The position numbers and the translations under genes are program-made. Source: Micromonospora sp. U21 (lineage in GTDB: Bacteria > Actinomycetota > Actinomycetes > Mycobacteriales > Micromonosporaceae). Taken from it: DNA of 64,000 nucleotides. The notes under the pieces were generated by a model, which was not told where the DNA came from, did not search any database, and saw nothing but the letters and a program-made list of their open reading frames with translations. Shown here one piece after another: positions 1-9,031 of this stretch. Where the stretch lies: contig NZ_JAGPYK010000009.1 in NCBI RefSeq assembly GCF_018070045.1, positions 124,001 through 188,000 on the forward strand, in the 5' to 3' direction. Each line of letters begins with the position of its first letter. Position 1 is the stretch's first letter.

Positions 1-134
1 GATCGGCGACGCCGCCGGCTGGCCGAGGGTCCGTGCCCCGGTCCCGCAAGCGGCGCCAGGACGACCAGGCCGCACCGCGCGGGGTCCGGCAGGACCGGAC
101 TCGCAGCGGTACGGCGAGCGAGAGGAGACGCTGA
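1..134 (+). CDS. ftsW: 3' end of upstream division gene, probably ftsW (partial)
   Basis: The frame starting at base 3 is open from the window edge to a TGA at 132-134, giving a 43-residue tail rich in Arg, Gln, Pro and Ser. Its stop overlaps the murG start as TGATG, so the two genes are translationally coupled. In actinobacterial dcw clusters the gene before murG is normally ftsW, the septal peptidoglycan polymerase, whose cytoplasmic C-terminus is often a basic low-complexity tail like this one. No membrane segment or catalytic motif lies inside the window, so the identity rests on position alone. Confidence 0.5.
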   Translation, partial: SATPPAGRGSVPRSRKRRQDDQAAPRGVRQDRTRSGTASERRR

Positions 135-1240
135 TGGGTCCGCTGCGTTCGGTGGTGCTCGCGGGAGGTGGCACCGGGGGGCACGTCTACCCGCTGCTCG
201 CCTTCGCCGACTGCCTGCGCCGACACGACCCGGGCGTCCGGATCACCTGCCTCGGCACACCACGCGGTATGGAGAACGAGCTGATCCCGCCGCACGGCTA
301 CGACCTGCGGCAGATCCCGGCGTACCAGCTGCCCCGGTCGGTCAACATGAACCTGGTCCGCACCCCGGGCCGGATGTGGACCGCGGCCCGCGCGGCGGGC
401 AAGGTGATCGACGAGGTGCGCGCCGACGTGGTGGTCGGCTTCGGCGGGTACGTCTCGGTGCCGGCCTACCTCGCAGCCTGGCGCCGGGAGCTGCCGATGG
501 TGATCCACGAGGTGAACGTGCCGCCGGGGGTGGCCAACCGGCTGGGCATGAAGTTCACCAAGAACGTCGCCGTCGGGTTCCCGCACCAGCCGAGCCAGGC
601 CGAGTCGCTGCGCGACGCCACCGTGGTCGGAGTGCCCCTGCGCCGCAGCATCGCCGGGCTGGACCGGTACGCGCTGCGCAACGCTGCCCGCGCGCACTTC
701 GGGCTCCGCCCGGACCTGCCGGTGCTCTTCGTCGCGGGCGGCTCGTCGGGCGCCCGCTCGATCAACCTGGCGGTCTCCGGGGCGGCCAAGGAACTCGCCC
801 GCAACGGTGTGCAGGTGCTGCACGTGATGGGCGCCCGCAACGAGCCGGTGCCGATCCCCAGCGACCTGCCGGTGCCGTACGTGACGCTGCCGTACCTGTC
901 GGAGATGGAGCTGGGCTACGCAGCCGCCGACCTGATGCTGGGCCGGGGCGGGGCGATGACCTGCGCCGAGGTGGCCGCCATCGGGTTGCCCACGATCTAC
1001 GTGCCGTACCCGCACAGCAACCAGGAGCAGAGGCGCAACGCGCTGCCCGTGGTGGAGGCCGGCGGCGGGCTGCTGGTCGACGACGCGGAGCTGACCCCCG
1101 ACTGGCTGGAGCGCACCGTGATCCCGCTCATCCGTGACCCGCAGCGGCTGTACGCGATGGGCGCTGCGGCGTCCGCGTACGGGCGGCGCGACGGGGACGA
1201 GGCGCTGCGCTCGTTCGTCATCGAGGCGGTGGCCCGATGA
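134..1240 (+). CDS. murG: MurG, lipid II-forming N-acetylglucosaminyltransferase
   Basis: Transfers GlcNAc from UDP-GlcNAc to lipid I at the inner face of the membrane, making lipid II for peptidoglycan. The 368-residue protein has the family length. It opens with the glycine-rich loop GGGTGGHVYP (residues 11-20, His17 being the conserved histidine), and the C-terminal Rossmann half carries GGSSGARSIN near residue 202 and the UDP-GlcNAc site region LGRGGAMTCAE to SNQEQ near 270-300. A GAGAGGAG ribosome site at 119-126 precedes the ATG. Its last four bases are shared with murC (ATGA). Family assignment is secure. Confidence 0.97.
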   Translation: MGPLRSVVLAGGGTGGHVYPLLAFADCLRRHDPGVRITCLGTPRGMENELIPPHGYDLRQIPAYQLPRSVNMNLVRTPGRMWTAARAAGKVIDEVRADVVVGFGGYVSVPAYLAAWRRELPMVIHEVNVPPGVANRLGMKFTKNVAVGFPHQPSQAESLRDATVVGVPLRRSIAGLDRYALRNAARAHFGLRPDLPVLFVAGGSSGARSINLAVSGAAKELARNGVQVLHVMGARNEPVPIPSDLPVPYVTLPYLSEMELGYAAADLMLGRGGAMTCAEVAAIGLPTIYVPYPHSNQEQRRNALPVVEAGGGLLVDDAELTPDWLERTVIPLIRDPQRLYAMGAAASAYGRRDGDEALRSFVIEAVAR

Positions 1241-2799
1241 CCGCGCAGTTCACCCCGGCCGGCACGCTCACCGCCGAGGACCTGGGCACCATCCACCTGA
1301 TCGGGGTGGGCGGGGTCGGCATGAGCGGGCTGGCCCGGCTCTTCCTCACCCGGGGCATCCCGGTCTCCGGCAGCGAGCTGCGCGAGTGGCCGTCGCTGGC
1401 CGGCCTGCGGGCGCTGGGCGGGACGATCCACATGAGCCACGAGGCGACCAACCTCGACGGCGTTGACACGGTCGTCTACTCCTCGGCCATTCCGCAGGAC
1501 CATCTGGAGATGGTCGAGGCGCGCCAGCGCGGCCTGCGGGTGCTGCACCGCTCGGAGGCGCTCGCCGCGGCGATGACCGGCCGCCGGGCGGTGGCCGTCG
1601 CGGGCACCCACGGCAAGACCACCACCACGTCGATGGCGACCATGGTGCTCCAGCAGGCCGGGGTGGACCCGTCCTTCGTGATCGGCGGGGAGATCTCCGA
1701 GGTCGGCTCGGGCGCCCACCACGGCACCGGTGAGTACTTCGTGGTCGAGGCGGACGAGAGCGACCGCTCGTTTCTCATCTACCGCCCGTACGTCTCGATC
1801 ATCACCAACGTCGAGGCGGACCACCTGAACACGTACGGCGACTACGCGACGCTGGAGGCCGCGTTCGTCGAGTTCGCCCGGCTCACCGATCCGGACGGTT
1901 TCATCATCACCTGCGCGGACGACCCGGGCGGTCGGCGGCTGGCGGAGACCCTGCGCGCCGAGGGGCGGCGGGTGCACACGTACGGCGAGGCGGCCGACGC
2001 CGACCTGCGGCTGACCGAGATCGTCTCGTCCGCGCGCGGGGTGCGCTACCTGGCCGCGATCGACGGCCGGTCGCTGGGCGAGTTCCGGTTGCCGGTGCCG
2101 GGGCGGCACATGGGGCTGAACAGCGCCTCCGCGGTGCTGGCCGCGTACCTGCTGGATCTGCCGCTGCCGGCGGCGGAGGCCGCGCTGGCGGTCTTCCCCG
2201 GCGTGCGGCGGCGCTTCGAGCGCAAGGGTGTCGCGGACGGCGTGCTGGTCTACGACGAGTACGCCTACCACCCGACCTCGATGACGCTGGCGTTGCAGAC
2301 GCTGCGCGAGGTGGCGGGGGAGGGGCGGCTGATCGTGGTCTTCCAGCCGTACCGGCTGTACCGCACCCGCGACTCCCAGGCGGAGATCGCCGAGGCGCTG
2401 GCCATCGCCGACGAACTGGTGCTGCTGGAGGTCTTCGGGCCGGGTGAGCTGCGCCAGCCCGGTGAGGGCTCGGCGGCGCTGATCGAGGCGGTGGCGCTGC
2501 CCGCCGACCGCAAGGTCTTCGTCGACTCCTGGGAGGAGGCGCCGGTCGAGGTGGTCCGGCGGGCCCGCCCGGGGGACGTGGTGGTGACCATGGGCGCCCC
2601 GCCGATCTCGCTGATGGGTGACGAGCTGCTGGCCGGCCTGCTCGCGCGCGCCGGCTCCGCGCCGACCGCGACCGTCGAGCCGGTGGCCACCACCCCGGCG
2701 ATCGGCGGCCCGGTGCCCGGCGGGGCCACCGCCGGTGGCGACGGAGCGGCCCTCGGTGGCACCGCCGCACCGGACGGCGCGGCGCCCACGGCCGGATGA
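1237..2799 (+). CDS. murC: MurC, UDP-N-acetylmuramate--L-alanine ligase
   Basis: ATP-dependent cytoplasmic ligase adding L-Ala to UDP-MurNAc. The N-terminal Rossmann motif HLIGVGGVGMSGLA (about residues 15-28), the P-loop GTHGKTTTT (about 122-130), the EADESD segment and the ligase C-terminal domain around YDEYAYHPTS are all present. At 520 residues it is longer than the usual 460-490 because of a Gly/Ala/Pro/Thr-rich tail after about residue 470, which looks disordered and lineage-specific. The gene overlaps murG by four bases and ftsQ by four bases, so murG-murC-ftsQ is one coupled operon. Confidence 0.97.
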   Translation: MTAQFTPAGTLTAEDLGTIHLIGVGGVGMSGLARLFLTRGIPVSGSELREWPSLAGLRALGGTIHMSHEATNLDGVDTVVYSSAIPQDHLEMVEARQRGLRVLHRSEALAAAMTGRRAVAVAGTHGKTTTTSMATMVLQQAGVDPSFVIGGEISEVGSGAHHGTGEYFVVEADESDRSFLIYRPYVSIITNVEADHLNTYGDYATLEAAFVEFARLTDPDGFIITCADDPGGRRLAETLRAEGRRVHTYGEAADADLRLTEIVSSARGVRYLAAIDGRSLGEFRLPVPGRHMGLNSASAVLAAYLLDLPLPAAEAALAVFPGVRRRFERKGVADGVLVYDEYAYHPTSMTLALQTLREVAGEGRLIVVFQPYRLYRTRDSQAEIAEALAIADELVLLEVFGPGELRQPGEGSAALIEAVALPADRKVFVDSWEEAPVEVVRRARPGDVVVTMGAPPISLMGDELLAGLLARAGSAPTATVEPVATTPAIGGPVPGGATAGGDGAALGGTAAPDGAAPTAG

Positions 2800-3614
2800 G
2801 CCCCGGCCCGGCCCGAGGGCGGACCAGCGCCGCCGACGGTGGCGCCCCGCGGCGCGGTCCGGTCCGGCGTTGGCAGCTGGTCCGGGCCGGCCGCGACGCG
2901 GTGCCGCCGTCGACCCGCCGGTTCATGGCCCGGGCACGCCAGCGCCGGATGCGCGCGGCGCTGCCGTGGGCGGTGGCCGCCGGGGTGCTCGCGCTGGTCG
3001 GGCTGGTCGCCTGGACGGTGCTCGGCACCGGGCTGTTCGGGGTCCGCGAGGTGAAGGTGGACGGTGCTGACCTGGTCACCCCCGTGCAGGTGCGTGATGC
3101 GGTCGGGGTGCCGGACGGGGTGCCGCTGGCCCGGGTGGACCTGGCCGCCGCCGCCCGGCGGGTCGGTGCGTTGGCGCCGGTGGAGCGGGCCACGGTGTCC
3201 CGGGACTGGCCGGGCGCGCTGGTGGTCCGGGTGACCGAGCGGACTCCGGTGGCGGCGGTGCCGCAGGGGGAGGCGTTCGCCCTGATCGACCGGACCGGCG
3301 TGGCGTTCCGGACGGTCGCCCGACGCCCCGCCGAGCTGCCGTCGGTGAAGGTGGCTCGGCCGGCCGTCGACGATCCGGGCACCCGGGCCGCGCTCGAGGT
3401 GCTCGTCGCGCTGACCCCGCAACTGCGTGCCGAGCTGGTGGACGTGAGCGTGGAGGGGTTGGCCCGGATCAGCCTGCGGTTGCGCGGTGACCGGACGGTG
3501 GTCTGGGGCGACGCGACCCGGAGCACGGACAAGGCCCGGGTGGCCACCGCGCTGCTCGGCGAGGACACCGACCGGATCGACGTGAGCGCCCCGGATGTGG
3601 TGACCTTCCGCTGA
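2796..3614 (+). CDS. ftsQ: FtsQ/DivIB cell division protein
   Basis: Bitopic divisome protein linking early and late division proteins with FtsL and FtsB. The 272-residue product has a long basic cytoplasmic tail (about 1-48), one membrane helix (about 50-70, ALPWAVAAGVLALVGLVAW) and an extracytoplasmic POTRA domain beginning FGVREVKVDGADLVT, followed by the FtsQ beta domain with RDWPGALVVRVTERTPVA. The ATG overlaps the murC stop (ATGA). Position immediately before ftsZ is standard. The cytoplasmic tail is Arg/Pro-rich, as in other actinomycetes. Confidence 0.93.
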   Translation: MSPGPARGRTSAADGGAPRRGPVRRWQLVRAGRDAVPPSTRRFMARARQRRMRAALPWAVAAGVLALVGLVAWTVLGTGLFGVREVKVDGADLVTPVQVRDAVGVPDGVPLARVDLAAAARRVGALAPVERATVSRDWPGALVVRVTERTPVAAVPQGEAFALIDRTGVAFRTVARRPAELPSVKVARPAVDDPGTRAALEVLVALTPQLRAELVDVSVEGLARISLRLRGDRTVVWGDATRSTDKARVATALLGEDTDRIDVSAPDVVTFR

Positions 3615-3734
3615 CCGATGGGCGCGCCGCGAGGTGCGGAAAGGTGACTCGTTGCGCTCCGGGCGGCGACACGCCGGTCGGGTCCTTGGCTCATCGCGCG
3701 GCGGCGCTTACGTTGCCCCGAAGAGGATCAGTGG

Positions 3735-3763
3735 TTGACATAACTGTAAGCCTCTAGTAGAGG
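3735..3763 (+). promoter_or_regulatory. ftsZ promoter with embedded 13-base palindrome
   Basis: The 255 bases between ftsQ and ftsZ hold a TTGACA -35 (3735-3740) with TAGAGG (3758-3763) 17 bases further on as -10 candidate. The -10 forms the right arm of a perfect palindrome, CCTCTA-G-TAGAGG (3751-3763). A TTGACATAACT-type sequence ahead of ftsZ is common in actinomycetes. It would allow ftsZ to be expressed independently of the mur operon. The palindrome could be an operator over the -10; that is inference. Confidence 0.6.
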
Positions 3764-3869
3764 GTGAGGGTTCAGCTCTGATCCTCGCTGGTGACAGCTG
3801 TCGTCGGCCGCTGGTCTGGCCACGCCGTACCCGGTCGGCCGAAGCCAATCTCGAAGGGAAGGACCGGAG

Positions 3870-4985
3870 ATGACACCTCCGCACAACTACCTGGCGGTCA
3901 TCAAGGTCGTCGGCATCGGGGGCGGCGGCGTCAACGCCGTCAACCGGATGATCGAGGTTGGGCTCAAGGGCGTCGAGTTCATCGCGATCAACACGGATGC
4001 CCAGGCGCTGCTGATGAGTGACGCCGACGTCAAGCTCGACGTCGGCCGGGAGCTGACCCGTGGGCTGGGCGCCGGCGCCAACCCGGACGTCGGTAAGAAC
4101 GCCGCCGAGGACCACCGGGACGAGATCGAGGAGGTGCTCAAGGGCGCCGACATGGTCTTCGTGACCTGCGGTGAGGGCGGCGGCACCGGCACCGGTGGCG
4201 CGCCCGTGGTGGCGAACATCGCCCGCAAGCTCGGCGCGCTGACCATCGGCGTGGTGACCCGGCCGTTCTCCTTCGAGGGCAAGCGCCGCCAGGTGCAGGC
4301 CGAGTCCGGAATAGACGAACTGCGCAACCAGTGCGACACCCTGATCGTCATCCCGAACGACCGGCTGCTGGCGCTGGGCGACCGCGGCATCAGCATGATG
4401 GACGCGTTCCGCACCGCCGACCAGGTGCTGCTCTCCGGTGTGCAGGGCATCACCGACCTGATCACCACCCCGGGTCTGATCAACCTGGACTTCGCCGACG
4501 TCAAGAGCGTGATGAGCGGTGCCGGCAGCGCGCTGATGGGCATCGGCAGCGCCCGGGGCGAGAACCGCGCGGTCGAGGCGGCCGAGGCGGCCATCTCCAG
4601 CCCGCTGCTCGAGCAGAGCATGGACGGCGCACGCGGCGTGCTGCTCTCCATCGCCGGCGGCTCCGACCTGGGCCTGTTCGAGATCAACGACGCGGCCCAG
4701 CTGGTCACCGACGCGGCCCACCCGGACGCCAACATCATCTTCGGCGCCGTGATCGACGACGCGCTCGGCGACGAGGTGCGGGTGACGGTCATCGCGGCGG
4801 GCTTCGACGGGGGCGCGCCGGCGTACAAGGCCGCCGAGCCGACCCGTAAGACCAACACCAACCAGCCGGCGGCGCAGAGCGCCCCGGTCCAGGCGCCGGC
4901 CACCATGCCGGCGCCGACCCAGTCGCCGCGTCGGGTGCTCTTCGACGACGTGGACGTGCCCGACTTCCTCAAGAACGGGTCCTGA
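3870..4985 (+). CDS. ftsZ: FtsZ, tubulin-like division GTPase
   Basis: Polymerises into the cytokinetic ring. The 371-residue protein shows the GTP-binding [13 protein letters not shown] loop (about residues 15-27), the tubulin signature [10 protein letters not shown] (about 103-112), the T7 synergy loop [11 protein letters not shown] (about 205-215) and the GTPase core. A Gln/Ala/Pro linker of about 50 residues leads to the C-terminal peptide [10 protein letters not shown], which in relatives binds SepF and other partners. It starts with ATG after GGAAGGACCGGAG and has its own promoter upstream. sepF, yggT and divIVA follow. Confidence 0.99.
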   Translation: MTPPHNYLAVIKVVGIGGGGVNAVNRMIEVGLKGVEFIAINTDAQALLMSDADVKLDVGRELTRGLGAGANPDVGKNAAEDHRDEIEEVLKGADMVFVTCGEGGGTGTGGAPVVANIARKLGALTIGVVTRPFSFEGKRRQVQAESGIDELRNQCDTLIVIPNDRLLALGDRGISMMDAFRTADQVLLSGVQGITDLITTPGLINLDFADVKSVMSGAGSALMGIGSARGENRAVEAAEAAISSPLLEQSMDGARGVLLSIAGGSDLGLFEINDAAQLVTDAAHPDANIIFGAVIDDALGDEVRVTVIAAGFDGGAPAYKAAEPTRKTNTNQPAAQSAPVQAPATMPAPTQSPRRVLFDDVDVPDFLKNGS

Positions 4986-4994
4986 ACACCGCCG

Positions 4995-5738
4995 ATGACC
5001 GACAGCTCAGCCACGGTACGACCGGACCGGCGCGCCGAACTCGCGGCCGGCCTGGCCCAGGTTCGGGCCCGGATCGCCGACGCCTGCGCCGCCGCCGCCC
5101 GGGATCGTGCCGAGGTCACGATGATCGCGGTGACCAAGACCTACCCGGCCAGCGACGTGCTGGCACTGGCCGGGCTCGGGGTGACCGACGTGGGGGAGAA
5201 CCGCGACCAGGAGGCGGCCGGCAAGGCCGCCGAGGTCACCGGGGCCGGGGTGAGCCCGCGCTGGCACTTCATCGGCCAGTTGCAGCGCAACAAGGCCCGC
5301 TCGGTGGTCCGGTACGCCGACGTTGTGCACTCCGTCGACAGTGTCCGGCTGGCCCGGGCGCTGGCCACCGCGGCGGCCGACCGGGAGCGACCGCTCGCCG
5401 CCCTGGTCCAGGTGAGCATCGACGGCGATCCGGCCCGGGGTGGCGCGTTGCCGGGTTCGGCCGACCCGGGTGTCGGGTTGGAGCCGGTGGCCGAGGCGGT
5501 GGCCGGCTCGCCGACGCTGCGGCTGGCCGGTCTGATGGCGGTGGCGCCACTGGGTTGGGCGCCGGAGCGGGCCTTCGCCCGGCTGGCCGAGGTGGCCGAG
5601 GCGTTTCGCTTGGTCCATCCGGGAGCGGTCGCGTTGTCCGCCGGAATGAGCGGCGACCTGGAAATCGCGATCCAATACGGCGCGACACATGTCCGCGTCG
5701 GTAGCGCGTTGCTCGGAATGCGCTCCACGCTGCGGTAG
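4995..5738 (+). CDS. yggS: YggS/YlmE family pyridoxal 5'-phosphate homeostasis protein
   Basis: A single-domain PLP-binding barrel protein of the PLPBP family, thought to buffer PLP and amino acid pools. The 247 residues include MIAVTKTYPASDV with the PLP Lys at about residue 48, the GENRDQEAAGK segment, WHFIGQLQRNK, and the phosphate-binding SAGMSGDLEIAIQYGATHVRVG near the C-terminus. It starts nine bases after ftsZ and is probably cotranscribed. In many actinomycetes a YlmD multicopper-oxidase-like gene sits between ftsZ and this gene; it is absent here. A TAGCCT hexamer overlapping the stop (5736-5741) may start sepF transcription. Confidence 0.92.
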   Translation: MTDSSATVRPDRRAELAAGLAQVRARIADACAAAARDRAEVTMIAVTKTYPASDVLALAGLGVTDVGENRDQEAAGKAAEVTGAGVSPRWHFIGQLQRNKARSVVRYADVVHSVDSVRLARALATAAADRERPLAALVQVSIDGDPARGGALPGSADPGVGLEPVAEAVAGSPTLRLAGLMAVAPLGWAPERAFARLAEVAEAFRLVHPGAVALSAGMSGDLEIAIQYGATHVRVGSALLGMRSTLR

Positions 5739-5929
5739 CCTGACTGCGATAGAAGCAAATTACATCAGTGTTGTTTCAGGAACGGCGTCTCCTAGTCGGG
5801 GGTCGTGACGCGCGGCGCGAATCGCGTGCCAGGGGGATTGCCGTTCCGGTCCGATGGGCATGGTTGTCCACTCGCGACGGGCGACATGGCACGGGGGCGC
5901 GTGCCGCACGGCGGACGGAAGGGCGCGGG

Positions 5930-6622
5930 ATGGGTGCACTGCGCAAGGCGGGGGTCTGGCTCGGTCTGGTCGAAGAGGACGATGAGCGGGCCTACGACGA
6001 CGGTGGCTACGACAAGGGTGGCTACCGCGACTCGCGTTACCGGCAGAGCCGGTACGCCGAGGAGTTCGCCGACGAGGACGACGAGGACACCGAGGAGCCG
6101 CCGGCTCCCCGGCCGCGGGCCAGCGAGCGGGGTCGGCTCTCCGAGCGCTCGAACGGGCGGGCCGGTGAGTCCGACCGGGGCGACGGCGAGCGTCCGGAGC
6201 GGGTCGAGCGGTCCAGCGTCCGGTCGATCACCCGGTCGTCGGCCGGCGAGACCTCCGGCGCGCTGACCTACCACACCAGGGACAACCTGGCCCTCGCGCC
6301 GCAGGTCACGGCACGGGAACGGGCGGTGCCCGAGGAGGAGCAGCGTTACCAGATCACTACGCTGCACCCGACCACGTACCGGGAGGCGCGCACCATCGGT
6401 GAGCACTTCCGCGACGGTGTTCCGGTGATCATCAATCTCACCGAGATGGATGAGGCCGATGCCCGCCGTCTGGTTGACTTCGCCGCCGGTCTGGCGTTCG
6501 GGCTGCGCGGTACGATCGAGCGCGTGACCAATCGGGTGTTCCTGCTCTCACCGGCCAATGTCCAGGTCACCGCGGAGGACAAGGCCAAGATCGCTGAGGG
6601 CGGCTTTTTCAGTCTGAGTTGA
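5930..6622 (+). CDS. sepF: SepF cell division protein
   Basis: Membrane-associated FtsZ anchor and bundling protein. The ATG at 5930 gives [19 protein letters not shown], the conserved amphipathic membrane-binding helix at the N-terminus; the frame is open further upstream but that extension lacks family resemblance. Residues 30-130 are a charged, repeat-like linker rich in Tyr, Arg, Glu and Asp. The conserved SepF core (about 140-230) contains [41 protein letters not shown] and the C-terminal [11 protein letters not shown]. It precedes yggT and divIVA in the usual order. The 191 bases before it hold no other gene. Confidence 0.95.
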   Translation: MGALRKAGVWLGLVEEDDERAYDDGGYDKGGYRDSRYRQSRYAEEFADEDDEDTEEPPAPRPRASERGRLSERSNGRAGESDRGDGERPERVERSSVRSITRSSAGETSGALTYHTRDNLALAPQVTARERAVPEEEQRYQITTLHPTTYREARTIGEHFRDGVPVIINLTEMDEADARRLVDFAAGLAFGLRGTIERVTNRVFLLSPANVQVTAEDKAKIAEGGFFSLS

Positions 6623-6650
6623 TCGCCCGACCCGAGGGACGTCGCTGACC

Positions 6651-6956
6651 GTGTTGTCGATCTTGCTGCAAGTGTTGTACCTGATCCTTTATGTCTTCCT
6701 GCTCCTTCTTCTGTCCCGGTTTGTGCTGAGCGCCGTCCTGCAGTACGGCCGCCGGTGGCAGCCGGGGCGTGGAGCATCGGCGGGACTGGAATCCGTGTGG
6801 AGCGTCACTGATCCCCCTCTCAACGCGTTGAGGCGTGTGATCCCTCCGCTGCGAATTGGTACCGTGAGCATCGACCTGGCCTCCCTTGTGCTCCTGGTTA
6901 TCCTGTTCGTGCTGATGGAGTTCGTGTTAGGGCCGTCGATCAGGGCATCTGCCTGA
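6651..6956 (+). CDS. YggT/YlmG family small membrane protein
   Basis: A 101-residue YggT-family protein with two hydrophobic stretches (about 2-27 and 73-95) around a conserved cytoplasmic loop containing [19 protein letters not shown], the family hallmark. In actinobacteria and cyanobacteria this family is genetically linked to division or to organisation of the nucleoid and membrane, but its molecular role is uncertain. Start is GTG at 6651, 28 bases after sepF; the gene ends 44 bases before divIVA. Cotranscription with sepF is likely. Confidence 0.87.
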   Translation: MLSILLQVLYLILYVFLLLLLSRFVLSAVLQYGRRWQPGRGASAGLESVWSVTDPPLNALRRVIPPLRIGTVSIDLASLVLLVILFVLMEFVLGPSIRASA

Positions 6957-7000
6957 TGACCGACGCGCTTTCGCGGCCGCAACTGACCCGAGGAGTTTCG

Positions 7001-7804
7001 ATGCCGCTGACCCCGGCCGACGTACACAACGTCGCCTTCAAAAAGCCGCCGATCGGCAAGCGGGGGTATGACGAGGAGGAGGTCGACGCCTTCCTGGACG
7101 AGGTTGAGCGCGAGCTCGCCCGTCTCATCGAGGAGAACAACGAGCTGCGCGCCCAGGTGGAGCGCGGCGGCCGTGGCGGTGCCCCCGCCGGCCCCGGCGG
7201 CGACGCCCGACTCGCGGCGGAGCTCAACGACGTCAAGGCACAACTGGACCGGGTGCAGCGCGACAAGGCGGCGGCCGAGCAGGCCGCCCGCGCCATGCAG
7301 TCCGAGCTGGAGCAGGTCCGCGCGACCGGGGGCCCGGGAGCGGTCACCGGTGACGGTGAGCAGCAGGCCCTGCGGGTGCTGATGATGGCCCAGCGCACCG
7401 CCGACGACCACGTGTCCGACGCGCGCCGCGAGGCCGACCAGCTCCTGTCCGAGGCCCGCGGCAAGGCCGAGGAGGTGACCCGCGAGGCTCGCGCGAAGGC
7501 CGACGCCCTGGAGCGGGACGCCCGCCAGCGGCACCAGGAGGCCATGGGCGGCCTGGACGCCAAGCGCACGGCCCTGCAGAAGCACATCGAGGAGCTCAAG
7601 CAGTTCGAGCGCGAGTACCGCACCCGGCTCAAGGCGTACCTGGAGAGCCAGCTGCGTGACCTCGACGGGCGCGGCCAGGGCCTCGAAGCCGAGATGACCC
7701 GCTCCGAGGCAGGCCGGGTCGCCGGTGGCAACGGGCTGGCCGCCGCGGGTCTCGCCGGTTCGTACGGCGGCGGGCGCTCCGGCGCCCTCGAAGCCGGACG
7801 CTGA
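7001..7804 (+). CDS. divIVA: DivIVA/Wag31 polar growth and septum-site protein
   Basis: Coiled-coil protein that marks negatively curved membrane at poles and directs apical cell-wall growth in actinobacteria. The ATG at 7001 follows AGGAG (6991-6995) and gives [17 protein letters not shown], the canonical membrane-binding N-terminus; an in-frame ATG at 6956 would add 15 unrelated residues. Coiled coil runs through about residues 30-65 and 70-225, interrupted by a Gly/Pro-rich stretch near 55-65, and the tail is Gly/Ala-rich. At 267 residues it is of normal size. A strong hairpin follows immediately, so this probably ends the division transcript. Confidence 0.95.
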   Translation: MPLTPADVHNVAFKKPPIGKRGYDEEEVDAFLDEVERELARLIEENNELRAQVERGGRGGAPAGPGGDARLAAELNDVKAQLDRVQRDKAAAEQAARAMQSELEQVRATGGPGAVTGDGEQQALRVLMMAQRTADDHVSDARREADQLLSEARGKAEEVTREARAKADALERDARQRHQEAMGGLDAKRTALQKHIEELKQFEREYRTRLKAYLESQLRDLDGRGQGLEAEMTRSEAGRVAGGNGLAAAGLAGSYGGGRSGALEAGR

Positions 7805-7811
7805 GCACACC

Positions 7812-7852
7812 GGCCGGCGATCGCTGTCCGCAGATGGTGACGGTCGCCGGCC
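7812..7852 (+). terminator. Hairpin terminator after divIVA
   Basis: Arms GGCCGGCGA (7812-7820) and TCGCCGGCC (7844-7852) are perfectly complementary and extend inward by a T-G wobble and two more pairs, leaving a loop of about 17 bases. It begins eight bases after the divIVA stop and has no T-tract, as is usual for actinobacterial terminators. Confidence 0.55.
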
Positions 7853-7886
7853 CAGTCTGGACGGTACGACGCGGCGGGGGTGAGCC

Positions 7887-8630
7887 GTGATAGTCGCGAG
7901 TCTCCTGCTCATCCTCGTCGCAGTGGTGCTACTGGTGCTCGGCCTGGCCGGTGGCTCCAGCATCATGTTGACCATCTCCATCGCGGCCAGTCTGCTGGCC
8001 GCCGTGGCGTTGGTGGTGGGCGCCCGCCAGGCAGCCGCCAACCGCGCCGCGGCGGAGCCCGGCCGGACCGGCCGGCGGAGCTTCGGAGCGCCCCGCACGG
8101 CCAACCAGGCCGGACCGGGTGTCGCGTACGGGCCGCCGCTGGTCGAGCCGGAAGTGCCGGTCCAGCACGTGCCCACGACGGTCGGTACCGGCAGCACCGG
8201 GTGGCGGCAACCACCCGACCCGCCGGCCGACCAGGGGTCGCCGTTCGACGTGCCGGTTGACCAGGAGTCGCCGTTCGCGACCCCGGCCGATCACGCTTCC
8301 ACCCGCGCCTCGTCCGCCGGTCAGGCGTCGCCCTTCGCGACGCCGGCGGACGAGGCGTCGGGCGTTGGCGCGCCAGCGGCCGATGTCGCGGCGGACGAGG
8401 AGCCGGCCCCGCAGCCGGTCACCCCCGCCGAGGCGGCCCGGGTGGCCCGGCTGCCCGATCCCGTCCAGGTGGTGGACGGTCGACCCCGCTACCACCTCGC
8501 CAGTTGCCCGCACCTCGTCGGCCGGGCGTCAGAGACGCTGCCGGTCGCCGAGGCCGTCGAGCTCGGCTTCACCCCGTGCGCGCACTGTGCGCCGGCCACC
8601 GCCCTGCTCGCCGACGCCCGGCCGATCTGA
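7887..8630 (+). CDS. Membrane protein with C-terminal Ada-like zinc motif
   Basis: No named family is recognised. The 247-residue protein starts with GTG after GGGGGTGAG and has two N-terminal membrane helices (about 2-20 and 25-45). A long Pro/Ala/Ser linker follows, containing three SPF[AD][TV]P repeats. The compact C-terminal segment (about 195-240) reads YHLASCPHL, then GFTPCAHC. This His/Cys...Cys-X2-Cys arrangement resembles the small metal-binding Ada-type module seen at the end of other bacterial proteins. Zinc binding is inference. It lies between divIVA and a DUF167 gene whose start is 10 bases downstream. Confidence 0.75.
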   Translation: MIVASLLLILVAVVLLVLGLAGGSSIMLTISIAASLLAAVALVVGARQAAANRAAAEPGRTGRRSFGAPRTANQAGPGVAYGPPLVEPEVPVQHVPTTVGTGSTGWRQPPDPPADQGSPFDVPVDQESPFATPADHASTRASSAGQASPFATPADEASGVGAPAADVAADEEPAPQPVTPAEAARVARLPDPVQVVDGRPRYHLASCPHLVGRASETLPVAEAVELGFTPCAHCAPATALLADARPI

Positions 8631-8640
8631 AGCGGCGCCG

Positions 8641-8946
8641 GTGCCCGCGCAGGACACGCTCACCGTGGCGGTACGGGTGAAACCCGGCGCCTCCCGGGAC
8701 CGGGTCGGTGGCCGGTTCGACGGCCCGCACGGCCCGGCCCTGGTGATCGCGGTGCACGCCCCGGCCGTGGACGGTCGGGCCACCGAGGCCGCCCGCCGGG
8801 CGTTGGCCGGCGCGTTGGGCGTCCGGCCGGCCGCGGTGTCGCTTCGTACCGGCGCGGCCAGCCGCGACAAGCTCTTCCTCGTCGACCGTCCCGGCCCGGA
8901 GCTGTCCGAGGTGCTGTGCCGGCTGCGCGACGGATCCGCCGGGTGA
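8641..8946 (+). CDS. DUF167 (YggU) family protein
   Basis: A 101-residue DUF167/YggU protein of unknown function. Diagnostic segments are VRVKPGASRDRVGG near the N-terminus, VIAVHAPAVDGRATEAARRALA in the middle and LRTGAASRDKLFLVD. GTG at 8641 gives a protein of family length; the same frame is open further upstream only because it runs through the preceding gene out of frame. The gene follows the membrane protein gene by 10 bases and is probably cotranscribed. YggU genes often cluster with yggS and yggT, as they do here at a distance. Confidence 0.87.
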   Translation: MPAQDTLTVAVRVKPGASRDRVGGRFDGPHGPALVIAVHAPAVDGRATEAARRALAGALGVRPAAVSLRTGAASRDKLFLVDRPGPELSEVLCRLRDGSAG

Positions 8947-9031
8947 GGAACGCCCGGGTCAGGGCCTGTGTCGAAATCCCCGGCCGGCCTGCGGCGGGCC
9001 CCGGCGACTTCGACGCGGGCCCTCGGCAACC

